Shown one piece after another: positions 54,704-63,082 of a DNA stretch of 64,000 nucleotides. A model generated the notes under the pieces. It saw only the letters and a program-made list of their open reading frames with translations, had not been told where the DNA came from and searched no databases. The first letter of the stretch is position 1, and the number at the start of each line of letters is the position of its first letter. Made by a program: the position numbers and the translations under genes. Source of the DNA: Persicitalea jodogahamensis (lineage in GTDB: Bacteria > Bacteroidota > Bacteroidia > Cytophagales > Spirosomataceae); the NCBI RefSeq assembly GCF_014651615.1, contig NZ_BMXF01000001.1:1955731-2019730 (forward strand), read 5' to 3'.

Positions 54704-55441
54704 TTGCAAATTGTCGGTATCATTCCCGCCCGCTATGCTTCCACCCGTTTTCCCGCCAAAGCTTTGGCCGAAATCGGCGGAGTGAGTATGATCCGCCGGG
54801 TGTACGAACAGGCCAAGTTATCATCCAGGCTTTCGCAGGTCGTTATTGCAACTGATGACGACCGTATATTCGACCACGTGCAGTCTTTCGGCGGCAAGGT
54901 AGTCATGACCTCCGGCAACCATCAGAGCGGTACCGACCGTTGTTTCGAAGCTTTGCAATACCTGGAAGGCGTGTACGATTATGTGATTAACATCCAGGGC
55001 GACGAACCGTTCATTCAGCCCACGCAGATCAATCGCCTGGCTTCCGTGCTCAACGGACAAACGCAGCTGGCCACGCTGGTAAAAGCGATCGATGATGAAG
55101 AAACGCTGTTCAACCCCAACACGCCTAAGGTACTGCTCAGCGCGAGTCGGAATGTATTGTATTTCAGTCGGCAAACGGTCCCCTATCTCCGGGAAGTGGA
55201 AAAGGCAGACTGGCTGGGCCGCCATATTTTTTACAAACATATCGGAATTTACGCGTATCGTACCGATGTTTTGGCCCAGATTACGCAGTTACCGGTATCC
55301 TCTTTGGAAAAGGCCGAGGCTTTGGAACAGCTCCGCTGGCTGGAAAATGACTACACGATCCAGGCCGTTATCACCCCCGATGATTCGCATGGGATCGATA
55401 CGCCGGCAGATTTGGAGCGCGTGGCACGGAAATTTCTGTAA
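54704..55441 (+). CDS. kdsB: 3-deoxy-manno-octulosonate cytidylyltransferase (CMP-Kdo synthetase)
   Basis: A 245-residue nucleotidyltransferase with the KdsB blocks IIPARYASTRFPAK (residues 6-19), IATDDDRIFDH, MTSGNHQSGTDRCFEA, YVINIQGDEPFI and IGIYAYRTDVL. It activates Kdo with CTP for LPS core synthesis in the cytoplasm. The only possible start in the frame is TTG at 54704 (a stop lies seven codons upstream). It diverges from the DUF4905 gene with only 33 bp between starts, so its promoter must extend into that gene. Confidence 0.95.
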   Translation: MQIVGIIPARYASTRFPAKALAEIGGVSMIRRVYEQAKLSSRLSQVVIATDDDRIFDHVQSFGGKVVMTSGNHQSGTDRCFEALQYLEGVYDYVINIQGDEPFIQPTQINRLASVLNGQTQLATLVKAIDDEETLFNPNTPKVLLSASRNVLYFSRQTVPYLREVEKADWLGRHIFYKHIGIYAYRTDVLAQITQLPVSSLEKAEALEQLRWLENDYTIQAVITPDDSHGIDTPADLERVARKFL

Positions 55442-55483
55442 AAGGCTGCGGATTTGTTGATGCCTTGATTTGTTGGCTTCTAG

Positions 55484-55509
55484 CGGGTTAGCCCATCAGC
55501 CCGTTTTTT
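55484..55509 (+). terminator. Terminator after kdsB
   Basis: Stem CGGGTT (55484-55489) with AGCCCG (55498-55503), one G-T pair, 8-base loop, followed by TTTTTT. It lies 43 bases after the stop codon. Confidence 0.65.
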
Positions 55510-55640
55510 GTCCTGAAGCTGTAAGTACGGGATAGGCATTTTCTGCGTTTAAACTAAATTATTAAAGCCGATTATATGGGCTGCTTCGTATCGATCAACG
55601 ATAGCCGCCAGTCCATTTTACCCGTAAAACCTCTAATTAT

Positions 55641-57206
55641 ATGCAATATAAGATCCTTTGGGCCGATGATGAAATCGACCTTTTGAAGCCACATATTATG
55701 TTCCTGACCAACAAGGGATGTACCGTGACGCCCGTCAACAGCGGCGCCGATGCCCTTGATAAGGTTGAAAGCGAACGATACGATATCGTTTTTCTGGATG
55801 AAATGATGCCTGGCATGACGGGCCTGGAAACACTGGCCCAGATAAAACAAATGCGGCCTTCTCTCCCGGTGGTCATGATCACCAAAAGCGAAGAGGAGCA
55901 TATCATGGAGGACGCCATCGGCTCCAAAATCGCCGACTACCTCATCAAGCCCCTTAACCCAAACCAGATTCTGCTTTCGGTCAAGAAAATCCTGGACAAT
56001 AAGCGGCTTGTTACTGAAAAAACGACGCTTAGCTACCAGCAGGAGTTTCGCAATCTGGCGATGCAGTATCAGGATCGCATCGGGCATGAGGAGTGGGCGG
56101 ATATTTACAAAAAGCTCATTTATTGGGAACTGGAACTGGAAAGTTCGCAGGATCAGGGAATGGCGGAGGTATTCGCGATGCAAAAGAGCGACGCCAATAA
56201 CAACTTTGCCAAGTTCATAGAGGAAGAGTACGACGGCTGGCTGAACGACCCCCGGGCCGACCGCCCCATTCTGTCGCACCAATTGATGAAACAAAAGGTA
56301 TTCCCGCATCTGAAAGGCAGCGGCGAACCCCTGTTTTTCCTGTTGATCGACAATTTTCGCTATGACCAGTGGAAAATGATTCAGTCGGTAATGCAGGATT
56401 ACTTCACAATTGAAGAAGAGTCTTCCTATTATTCCATACTACCAACAACGACTGGCTACGCCCGCAATGCGATTTTTGCCGGATTGATGCCCAGTGAGAT
56501 CGAGCGAAAGTACCCGCAGTGGTGGGTGAGCGACGAGAACACCCCGGATGGTGAGGAAGGCCTGAACAAGTACGAAAGCGAACTGCTGCAAAAGCAACTC
56601 GACTGGAACCGACTTGATGTGAAGATGTCTTACCACAAAATCCTGAATACGAACCAGGGCAAATCGTTGGTGGACAACTTCAATAACATGATGGGCAATG
56701 CCCTCAACGTGGTAGTGTATAACTTCGTGGACATGCTCTCTCACGCCCGTACCGATGTGCAGATGATCAAAGAGCTGGCTCCCGACGAAGCAGCTTACCG
56801 CTCCATCACCAAGTCGTGGTTTCAGCATTCCCCGTTGCTGGATTTCATCAAAAAGGTAGCTGAGAAAAAAGGACGGTTGATTCTTACGACCGACCACGGT
56901 ATGATTCGGGTACAGAAGCCGGCCAAGATTATCGGCTACCGGGAAACCAATACGAACCTGCGCTACAAACACGGCAAGAATCTGGGCTTTGATGACAACC
57001 ACTTGCTGGTATGCCGGAAGCCGGAGCGTTTCTTCCTGCCCAAGCCTCACGTTTCGACTTCCTATGTCTTTACGAAGGAGGACTATTTCTTTGCCTATCC
57101 CAATAACTACAACCAATACGTCAACCTGTACCGCGATACATTCCAGCACGGCGGGGTGTCGTTGGAGGAAGTCATCATACCCTTCATAGACATGAAGGCG
57201 AAGTAA
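55641..57206 (+). CDS. porX: PorX: response regulator fused to a PglZ (alkaline phosphatase-like) domain
   Basis: A 521-residue protein. Receiver domain at residues 1-120: acidic pocket Asp9-Asp10, phospho-acceptor Asp53 in VFLDEMMPG, Thr in MITKSEEE and Lys in YLIKPLNP. A helical linker follows, then the PglZ domain (about 210-515) with LLIDNFRYDQW, the catalytic Thr region LPTTTGYARNAIF, MLSHARTDVQM and TTDHGM (metal ligands), and FQHGGVSLEEVIIPF at the end. PorX works with the kinase PorY to control the type 9 secretion system in Bacteroidota and has phosphodiesterase activity on oligonucleotides. No PorY gene is adjacent. Confidence 0.95.
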   Translation: MQYKILWADDEIDLLKPHIMFLTNKGCTVTPVNSGADALDKVESERYDIVFLDEMMPGMTGLETLAQIKQMRPSLPVVMITKSEEEHIMEDAIGSKIADYLIKPLNPNQILLSVKKILDNKRLVTEKTTLSYQQEFRNLAMQYQDRIGHEEWADIYKKLIYWELELESSQDQGMAEVFAMQKSDANNNFAKFIEEEYDGWLNDPRADRPILSHQLMKQKVFPHLKGSGEPLFFLLIDNFRYDQWKMIQSVMQDYFTIEEESSYYSILPTTTGYARNAIFAGLMPSEIERKYPQWWVSDENTPDGEEGLNKYESELLQKQLDWNRLDVKMSYHKILNTNQGKSLVDNFNNMMGNALNVVVYNFVDMLSHARTDVQMIKELAPDEAAYRSITKSWFQHSPLLDFIKKVAEKKGRLILTTDHGMIRVQKPAKIIGYRETNTNLRYKHGKNLGFDDNHLLVCRKPERFFLPKPHVSTSYVFTKEDYFFAYPNNYNQYVNLYRDTFQHGGVSLEEVIIPFIDMKAK

Positions 57207-57261
57207 GTGCCCCTGGGCCGGATGATCGCAAAAACTCTTCGGCAGATTCGGATCAAAGTAT

Positions 57262-57269
57262 TAAATTTG
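57262..57269 (+). promoter_or_regulatory. Candidate -7 promoter box for the response-regulator/phytochrome genes
   Basis: TAAATTTG is an exact TAnnTTTG match 101 bases before the start of the receiver-domain gene. It would transcribe the receiver, phytochrome and heme oxygenase genes separately from porX. Confidence 0.4.
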
Positions 57270-57370
57270 CAAATACCGCTTATGGTTATTCTTGCTCTTC
57301 TGCTGACATTTTTCATTTTGTCGGCAGGAGAGTAAGGACTTCTCAATATCCAACCTTTGAGATCCCATTT

Positions 57371-57829
57371 ATGACATTATCCGCATTCAGTTTTCCGGCA
57401 TTCAAACCCAAGGTATTTTTGGTGGACGATGACGAGGACGACCGTTTTCTTTTTCTGGATGCAATTACTGAATTGCGGCATGAGTTGATCATCAAAGAGT
57501 TTGCTGATGGTGAGTCGCTTATGAACACGCTCAGAAAAGCCGGTGAATCCCCGGACATTATTTTCCTGGACCTGAACATGCCCCGGCTGAGCGGCCTCGA
57601 ATGCCTTGATTTTTTGCGAAAAAAACTGGGTGATTCAATTACCAAGGTTTTCATTATCTCTACGAGCTCTTCTGCCGACATGATCGAAACCACCAGAAAT
57701 AAGGGGGCCGATCATTATATTTGCAAACCCAGGGACTTTAATGAATTGAAAATACTGGTGAGAATTGCGCTGCAGAAAGCCATTTCACCCACTTCGTCTC
57801 CCTTTTTGCTAAATGAACTTGTCAAGTAG
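57371..57829 (+). CDS. Single-domain response regulator
   Basis: A 152-residue stand-alone receiver. VFLVDDDEDDRFLF holds the acidic pocket (Asp19-21), the phospho-acceptor is Asp67 in IIFLDLNMPRLSG, the conserved Ser/Thr is in IISTSSSAD, and Lys is in YICKPRDF. There is no output domain, as in Rcp1-type partners of bacterial phytochromes. It ends 35 bp before the phytochrome gene, which makes it the likely phosphoacceptor of that kinase (inference). Typical small receivers of this kind are very common in Cytophagales. Confidence 0.9.
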   Translation: MTLSAFSFPAFKPKVFLVDDDEDDRFLFLDAITELRHELIIKEFADGESLMNTLRKAGESPDIIFLDLNMPRLSGLECLDFLRKKLGDSITKVFIISTSSSADMIETTRNKGADHYICKPRDFNELKILVRIALQKAISPTSSPFLLNELVK

Positions 57830-57864
57830 CTGTTTCAGCGCTCCTCTGTTCATCTGGATCCAAA

Positions 57865-60144
57865 ATGATCGATCTGACTAACAAGACAGTCACCACCATT
57901 TCCAATTGCGACCAGGAACCCATTCACGTTCCGGGTACCATTCAGGCCCATGGCTATTTGCTGGCCATCAATCCTCAGGACGGGACCGTCACCCATTGCA
58001 GCAGAAACCTCACCCGGTTTCTTCAACTTCCCTTACAGGAAATTCTGGGAAGGAACATTCTTCACTTGTTTCCCCAGCACCGTGATGTTTTAGAAGAACG
58101 GCTGGGTGAAAAAGGCCAGAGCTCGGGACTGACGCTCCGGCATGACGATGTCAGTTATCACATGATGACGCACCGTTCCGCTGGTCTGATTATTCTGGAG
58201 CTTGAACCTGCGGTCGAAGACCACCCGGAGACGATTACGGTACCGGAACTGCTCAGCCTGATAAAAACGCCCGGCAGTCTGGTCGACTTATGCGATACCG
58301 TAGCGAAGGAAGTGCGCAGAATCCTGGGCTACGACCGCGTCATGATATACAGGTTCGATACCGAAGATCACTCGGGCGAAGTTATTGCCGAATGCCTGGC
58401 CGACGGCATGGAACCGTATCTGGGTTTACGCTACCCGGCCGGCGATATTCCCCTTCAGGCGCGGGCTCTGTATGTGCGCAATACCATACGGTCTATCAAT
58501 GACACAGGCTCTGAACCCGTGGCACTTTTCACACAGCCCGGCGATGGCACAGGCACTGTTCCCGAGCAGTTGGATCTGAGTTATGCCTACTTACGGAGTG
58601 TGTCGCCCATCCACATCCAGTATCTGCGGAATATGGGGGTAGGTGCCTCTTTTTCCATTTCGCTCGTAAAGGACGGGCAACTTTGGGGGCTGATTGCCTG
58701 CCACCACCGCACTGCCCATCATCCTACGCTCGGGCAGCGCAATACGGCCCAGATGATTGGAATATTGCTGTCTTCGCAAATCGAGTTGCTGGAACGTATG
58801 GAGCAGTCGGCGGAATCGCTGGCTACCGAAAAACAACTGAATGCGCTCTTGCATTTTTTTGAGGATGAAAACCGTTTTGGTCTGCCGGCACTGGTAGAAA
58901 AACCTGAGTTGCTTCGAATGGCCGAAGCCTGGGGCGTTGCGATAGTCGTGATGGATAAAATCTACAGTAAGGGCTTGACTCCGCCGTCTGACGCAACTCT
59001 CAGACTGGTGGAATTTCTTCGGCAATCGTCCTTTTCCACTAAGGGTTTCTCGACCAAAAATCTGGCGGCACACTACCCCGCTGCTAAAGCAATCGAGGAG
59101 GTAGCCTCTGGAATCATTTACCACCCCCTCGATTTTGCTTCTAAGGACTGCATTGTTTGGTTCAGGCCGGGGCTGGTTCAAACCGTTACTTGGGGCGGCC
59201 AACCTGATTCCCGTCAGCCTAATAACAGCAAAGGTACCCTTACTCCGCGTAGTTCATTCAGTGCCTGGCAACAGACCGTGCGTGACGTCAGCGAACCCTG
59301 GTCGGATGCTCAGGTTCAGATTACGGCCCGGCTGGCTTTCGCCCTGCGTAAACAACTGCGCACCCTGCACATTCAGCAGGAGTCCGATCAGCAGCGTGCA
59401 CTGAATGAAAGATTGATGGCCGTCAATGAAGAGCTTGAGAACATCAACTGGATCAGCTCCCACGACCTCAGGGAGCCATTGCGGAAAATCCAGGTATTAG
59501 CTAGTCGGGCTCTCAGTAAGGATTCACACAATCTTTCCGAAGTGTTGCTGGATTCGATTAACCGGATGCAGGTATCGGCCCGGCGCATGCAGCAGTTGCT
59601 TGACGACATTTCAGCTTATTCCAATATTTCGGCCAAGCAGAACGTACATGCAGAAGTGGATCTGAATAGCCTCGTGCAGGAAATCTTCATTGATAAAGCG
59701 GATGTTTTCCGGGAGCAGCAGGCGGAATTGAAAGTGGAGGAACTGCCGGAAATTGTGGGCATTGCTTTTCAACTGAAACAACTGTTTTTGAACCTTATCA
59801 CTAATTCTCTGAAATTCAGCCGGCCCGATGAACCCAATTTGATTTCTATTCAGGTTACCTCGCCCACCGAAGAAGCGATTGAGGCATTCGGGATAACGGC
59901 CCAAAATTACTTTTCCATCGTACTTCGGGACAGGGGAGTAGGCTTTGATCCCGCGTATAGCCGTACGATCTTCAAACTGTTTCAGCGCCTTAATAATGAG
60001 CCTGATGGTAAAAATGGAACGGGTGTGGGGCTTGCCATATGTAAAAAGGTGATGCACAATCATGAAGGGTTGATTTGGGCTGAAAGTACCCTCGGTGTGG
60101 GTAGTGCTTTCTATCTGATTTTCCCGAATTCCCGTCTGTTATGA
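57865..60144 (+). CDS. bphP: Bacteriophytochrome histidine kinase
   Basis: A 759-residue red/far-red photoreceptor kinase. PAS domain (about 10-115) with the biliverdin-attachment Cys15 in NCDQEPIHVPGTIQAHG; GAF domain (about 135-300) with YPAGDIPLQARALYVRN (PAGDIP at 191-196 in place of the usual PASDIP); PHY domain (about 310-490); HisKA with His533 in ISSHDLREPLRKIQ; and HATPase_c (about 630-755) with NLITNSLKFSRPD, DRGVGFD and GTGVGLAICKK. Light-driven change in the bound biliverdin alters kinase activity. The biliverdin-making oxygenase gene overlaps its stop codon by 4 bp. Confidence 0.95.
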   Translation: MIDLTNKTVTTISNCDQEPIHVPGTIQAHGYLLAINPQDGTVTHCSRNLTRFLQLPLQEILGRNILHLFPQHRDVLEERLGEKGQSSGLTLRHDDVSYHMMTHRSAGLIILELEPAVEDHPETITVPELLSLIKTPGSLVDLCDTVAKEVRRILGYDRVMIYRFDTEDHSGEVIAECLADGMEPYLGLRYPAGDIPLQARALYVRNTIRSINDTGSEPVALFTQPGDGTGTVPEQLDLSYAYLRSVSPIHIQYLRNMGVGASFSISLVKDGQLWGLIACHHRTAHHPTLGQRNTAQMIGILLSSQIELLERMEQSAESLATEKQLNALLHFFEDENRFGLPALVEKPELLRMAEAWGVAIVVMDKIYSKGLTPPSDATLRLVEFLRQSSFSTKGFSTKNLAAHYPAAKAIEEVASGIIYHPLDFASKDCIVWFRPGLVQTVTWGGQPDSRQPNNSKGTLTPRSSFSAWQQTVRDVSEPWSDAQVQITARLAFALRKQLRTLHIQQESDQQRALNERLMAVNEELENINWISSHDLREPLRKIQVLASRALSKDSHNLSEVLLDSINRMQVSARRMQQLLDDISAYSNISAKQNVHAEVDLNSLVQEIFIDKADVFREQQAELKVEELPEIVGIAFQLKQLFLNLITNSLKFSRPDEPNLISIQVTSPTEEAIEAFGITAQNYFSIVLRDRGVGFDPAYSRTIFKLFQRLNNEPDGKNGTGVGLAICKKVMHNHEGLIWAESTLGVGSAFYLIFPNSRLL

Positions 60145-60779
60145 CTCCACAACTACCCGCTGAGCCCGTTGAGGTGTCATTCGCCTCGGCAGGCTTTATG
60201 AAAAGATTAAAAGCGGAAACGCAATCGCAGCACCAGTCTTTGGAACAAACCGAACCGAGCCGGCGGGTGATGAGCCCGGCACTCAGTCGGGAAGGTTACC
60301 TAGAAGTCCTGTATGCATTTCACGGTGCGTTTTCCCCTTTGGAAAGTCAGGTCCGGGAGTCTCTTGATAAAAATCCTGCAAACCTTGAATTTGTCCCGCG
60401 CAGCAATTTGGCTATTGCTGATATCAAGCAACTTTCGGGTAGTTTTAATCCGGATTATTTTTCCCAGGGAGATGCCATTGAGCGGCAGGGGGGGCTTTCG
60501 TTACCCGAGGCAGTGGGCGTGATGTATGTGCTCGAAGGCTCCAAGCTGGGTGGGAAAGTGATCAGCCGCCAGCTTGCAAAGACCATCGGCGTTGAGCCGC
60601 AGAATGGAGGTAGTTTCTTCTCGGGGGGGAAGATTGAAGAGTGGAAAACTTTTCAGGCTTACTGCGAATCGTATGCCCAAAAACGTCCAGAGGCAGCCGA
60701 TACGATAATCGAGTCTGCAAAATCAACCTTTCGGTGGATTGAGGGCTATTTTCTGCAAGTGAGCCGTAGAAACAGGTAG
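60141..60779 (+). CDS. bphO: Biliverdin-producing heme oxygenase (BphO type)
   Basis: A 212-residue heme oxygenase. The probable proximal His is His31 in AETQSQHQSLEQTEPS, and the distal helix shows GVMYVLEGSKLGGKVISRQL. The size fits bacterial oxygenases (about 190-215). It opens the heme ring to biliverdin, the phytochrome chromophore. Its ATG overlaps the phytochrome stop in ATGA (60141-60144), so the two are translationally coupled and probably made in set proportion. Convergent with mntH downstream, 72 bp apart. Confidence 0.92.
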   Translation: MTPQLPAEPVEVSFASAGFMKRLKAETQSQHQSLEQTEPSRRVMSPALSREGYLEVLYAFHGAFSPLESQVRESLDKNPANLEFVPRSNLAIADIKQLSGSFNPDYFSQGDAIERQGGLSLPEAVGVMYVLEGSKLGGKVISRQLAKTIGVEPQNGGSFFSGGKIEEWKTFQAYCESYAQKRPEAADTIIESAKSTFRWIEGYFLQVSRRNR

Positions 60780-60851
60780 TTGCCGCTCTGAGTAAGAGCG
60801 AGTCGGAATACATTAACCAAATCTGCGTTTCAATTTTACCAAATCGCCCCT

Positions 60852-62192
60852 TTAAAAAAACGTATCCCACAGCAGGTAGGCATTCAATACCAGGATGATA
60901 GTTGCCACAACCCAACTGATAACGTTTAGTCGTTTTGTATTGGCAAATGTGCCCATTTTGGCCCGGTCGCTGGTGAACATCACGAGCGGAATAACGGCAA
61001 AACTCAGCTGCATGGAAAGGATCACCTGACTCAGGACCAGTAATTCGGCAGCACCGTTCTCCCCATACAGGATTGCCACGACCAGTGCCGGGACAATGGC
61101 GATGAGTCGGGTGATCAGTCGCCGTAACCAGGGTTTCAAACGTAAATTCAAAAAGCCTTCCATCACGATTTGCCCGGCCAAAGTACCCGTCAGTGTGGAA
61201 TTCTGGCCCGATGCCAGGAGAGCCACGGCGAAAAGAACGCTGGCCCATTTGGCTCCCAACATGGGATCGAGAAGTTTGTAGGCGTCGGTGATGTCGGCTA
61301 CCTCGAAGTTGCCGTTGGCGTGGAAAGTGGCGGCGGACAGAATCAGGATGGCAGCATTGACAAAAAAGGCAAGACCCAGGAATACCGTAGAGTCGATCGT
61401 GGCAAACTTAATCGCCGAGCGTTTACCCTCATCGTCGCGTTTGTAATTGCGCGTCTGCACGATGCTGGAGTGCAAATAAAGGTTGTGCGGCATGACCGTC
61501 GCGCCCAGGATACCAATCGCGATGTATAGGGCCGTGGAGTCGGTTACTACCTGGGCCTGCGGGACAAGGCCCCCCAGAATTCCCGCCAGCGATGGCTGGG
61601 ACACAATCATTTCGTAAATGAAACTCACCATGATGAGGGCAATCAGCCCGCCGACGATGCTTTCCAGCACCCGGAAGCCCTTATGCTGGAAGTAAAGAAT
61701 CAGCAGCACGTCGAACCCTGTCAGGACCACGCCCACCGCCAGCGGCATTCCAAAGAGCAGATTCAGTGCGATGGCCGAACCAATCACCTCGGCCAGATCA
61801 CAGGCGGCAATGGCAATCTCGCACAAAATCCAGAGGACAAATGACACCGGACGTGAATAATAATCGCGACAGGCCTGCGCAAGGTCACGTCCCGTGGCGA
61901 TACCGAGCTTAAGCGAAAGGTGCTGTAAGAGCATCGCAAAGAGGTTGGATATCAGAATGACTGACAATAGGGTGTAGCCGAAACGGGAGCCTCCCTCGAT
62001 GTCGGTAGCCCAGTTGCCGGGATCCATGTAGCCTACTGCCACCATCAGGCCGGGGCCAATGAAAGCGGCCATTTTTTTCCACCAACCTTTTCCCTCCGGT
62101 ACGTTTATGGAAGCGTAAACCTCCGGCAGCGAAGGTAAAAGTTCGGAAGGCAAAGGTTTGCCTTCTTCCTGCAAGAGTGAATTTTTATGCAT
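60852..62192 (-). CDS. mntH: NRAMP-family divalent metal (Mn2+/Fe2+) transporter
   Basis: A 446-residue protein with about 11 membrane segments. The metal-site motifs are both present: [13 protein letters not shown] (DPGN at residues 57-60, first segment) and [10 protein letters not shown] in the sixth segment. It imports manganese or ferrous iron with protons. It is divergent from a DtxR/MntR-type regulator gene, and a palindrome between them overlaps its promoter, so metal-dependent repression is expected. Mn is the likelier ligand from the pairing, but iron cannot be excluded. Confidence 0.93.
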   Translation of the reverse strand: MHKNSLLQEEGKPLPSELLPSLPEVYASINVPEGKGWWKKMAAFIGPGLMVAVGYMDPGNWATDIEGGSRFGYTLLSVILISNLFAMLLQHLSLKLGIATGRDLAQACRDYYSRPVSFVLWILCEIAIAACDLAEVIGSAIALNLLFGMPLAVGVVLTGFDVLLILYFQHKGFRVLESIVGGLIALIMVSFIYEMIVSQPSLAGILGGLVPQAQVVTDSTALYIAIGILGATVMPHNLYLHSSIVQTRNYKRDDEGKRSAIKFATIDSTVFLGLAFFVNAAILILSAATFHANGNFEVADITDAYKLLDPMLGAKWASVLFAVALLASGQNSTLTGTLAGQIVMEGFLNLRLKPWLRRLITRLIAIVPALVVAILYGENGAAELLVLSQVILSMQLSFAVIPLVMFTSDRAKMGTFANTKRLNVISWVVATIILVLNAYLLWDTFF

Positions 62193-62302
62193 TTAAGGTT
62201 ATTTAAGAATTCGGTTCAAAGCCAAAGGGATTCTGAGAAGGGTATTTTTAGCTGTCAGGTGCCTGAAATCAGGTATTTGCGGCCCCAAATCCCTTTCCGG
62301 GG

Positions 62303-62369
62303 CAAAGATAAAAAATATTTTTAGACTAATCTAAATCTTTTTAATTGCCACAAGTAAGCTGTACTTTTG
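62303..62369. promoter_or_regulatory. Divergent mntH/mntR promoter region with MntR/DtxR-type operator
   Basis: The minus-strand -7 box for mntH, TATCTTTG, is at 62303-62310 and the plus-strand box for the regulator gene, TACTTTTG, is at 62362-62369; both match TAnnTTTG exactly. Between them TTTAGACTAATCTAAA (62320-62335) is a near-perfect palindrome (one asymmetric pair) resembling known DtxR/MntR operators. It lies about 10 bases upstream of the mntH box, where it would block polymerase, and further from the regulator's own box. Confidence 0.75.
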
Positions 62370-62408
62370 CACGCTAAACCAACTCCCTGCCGATTTCATC
62401 TCTTCGTC

Positions 62409-63071
62409 ATGGCGAATTCCTTCACAGAAGAAAACTACTTAAAGATCATCCATAACCTCTCCGGTCCCGAAGGGGCAGAGGTAAGCACCAACGCCCTGGC
62501 AGAAGGTACGGCAACCCGTGCTGCATCAGTCACGGACATGCTGAAGAAGCTGGCAGAAAAGGGGCTGATCAATTACAAAAAGTACCAGGGCGTTACGCTG
62601 ACGGAGATGGGCGAAAAACTGGCCCTCAAAATTATCCGCAAGCATCGGCTGTGGGAAGTTTTTCTGGTCGAGAAGCTGGGTTTTGGCTGGGACGAGGTGC
62701 ACGACATCGCAGAAGAATTGGAACACATTCCGTCCGACCGTTTGGTGGACCGGCTGTCCGCATTTCTGGGCAACCCTCAGTTTGATCCGCACGGCGATCC
62801 CATTCCTGACGCGAAGGGCAACATGCCCACTGCCGACTACCTGAAACTTTCGGAAGTCGAAATAGGGGATAAGGTGCTGATGATGGGTGTCCTTGACCAT
62901 GAAACGCCATTTCTTCAACACCTCGACCGCTCGGGCATTATGCTCGGTTGCCGGATGGAGGTGAGGGAGATCAACGACTACGACAGGTCGGCACTGGTAC
63001 TTATCGATGACGTCAAGACATTGTTCATCAGTCAGGAAGTGTCGAAAAACCTACTCGTTCAACGCCTCTGA
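62409..63071 (+). CDS. mntR: DtxR/MntR-family metal-dependent transcriptional repressor
   Basis: A 220-residue protein from the ATG of MANSFTEENYLKIIHNLSG (an upstream in-frame start would read into the promoter region). N-terminal winged helix (about 1-70) with TRAASVTDMLKKLAEKGLIN, then a dimerisation domain with metal ligands in HRLWEVFLVEKLGFGWDEVH and EEDLEH-like AEELEHIPSD, and a C-terminal FeoA/SH3-like domain (about 150-220, LSEVEIGDKVLMMGVLDHET). It represses metal import when Mn2+ or Fe2+ is bound. Its divergent partner mntH is the obvious target. Confidence 0.9.
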   Translation: MANSFTEENYLKIIHNLSGPEGAEVSTNALAEGTATRAASVTDMLKKLAEKGLINYKKYQGVTLTEMGEKLALKIIRKHRLWEVFLVEKLGFGWDEVHDIAEELEHIPSDRLVDRLSAFLGNPQFDPHGDPIPDAKGNMPTADYLKLSEVEIGDKVLMMGVLDHETPFLQHLDRSGIMLGCRMEVREINDYDRSALVLIDDVKTLFISQEVSKNLLVQRL

Positions 63072-63082
63072 GGCTCTCCGAA

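Noticed and set aside
57222-57335. 37-codon frame ending in a hydrophobic segment between porX and the receiver gene
   Set aside because: It contains the likely TAAATTTG promoter box within its frame, has no clear ribosome-binding site, and nothing supports it as a gene.
60784-60800. CGCTCT/AGAGCG hairpin after the heme oxygenase gene
   Set aside because: Six base pairs without a following T-run on either strand; not enough for a terminator call.
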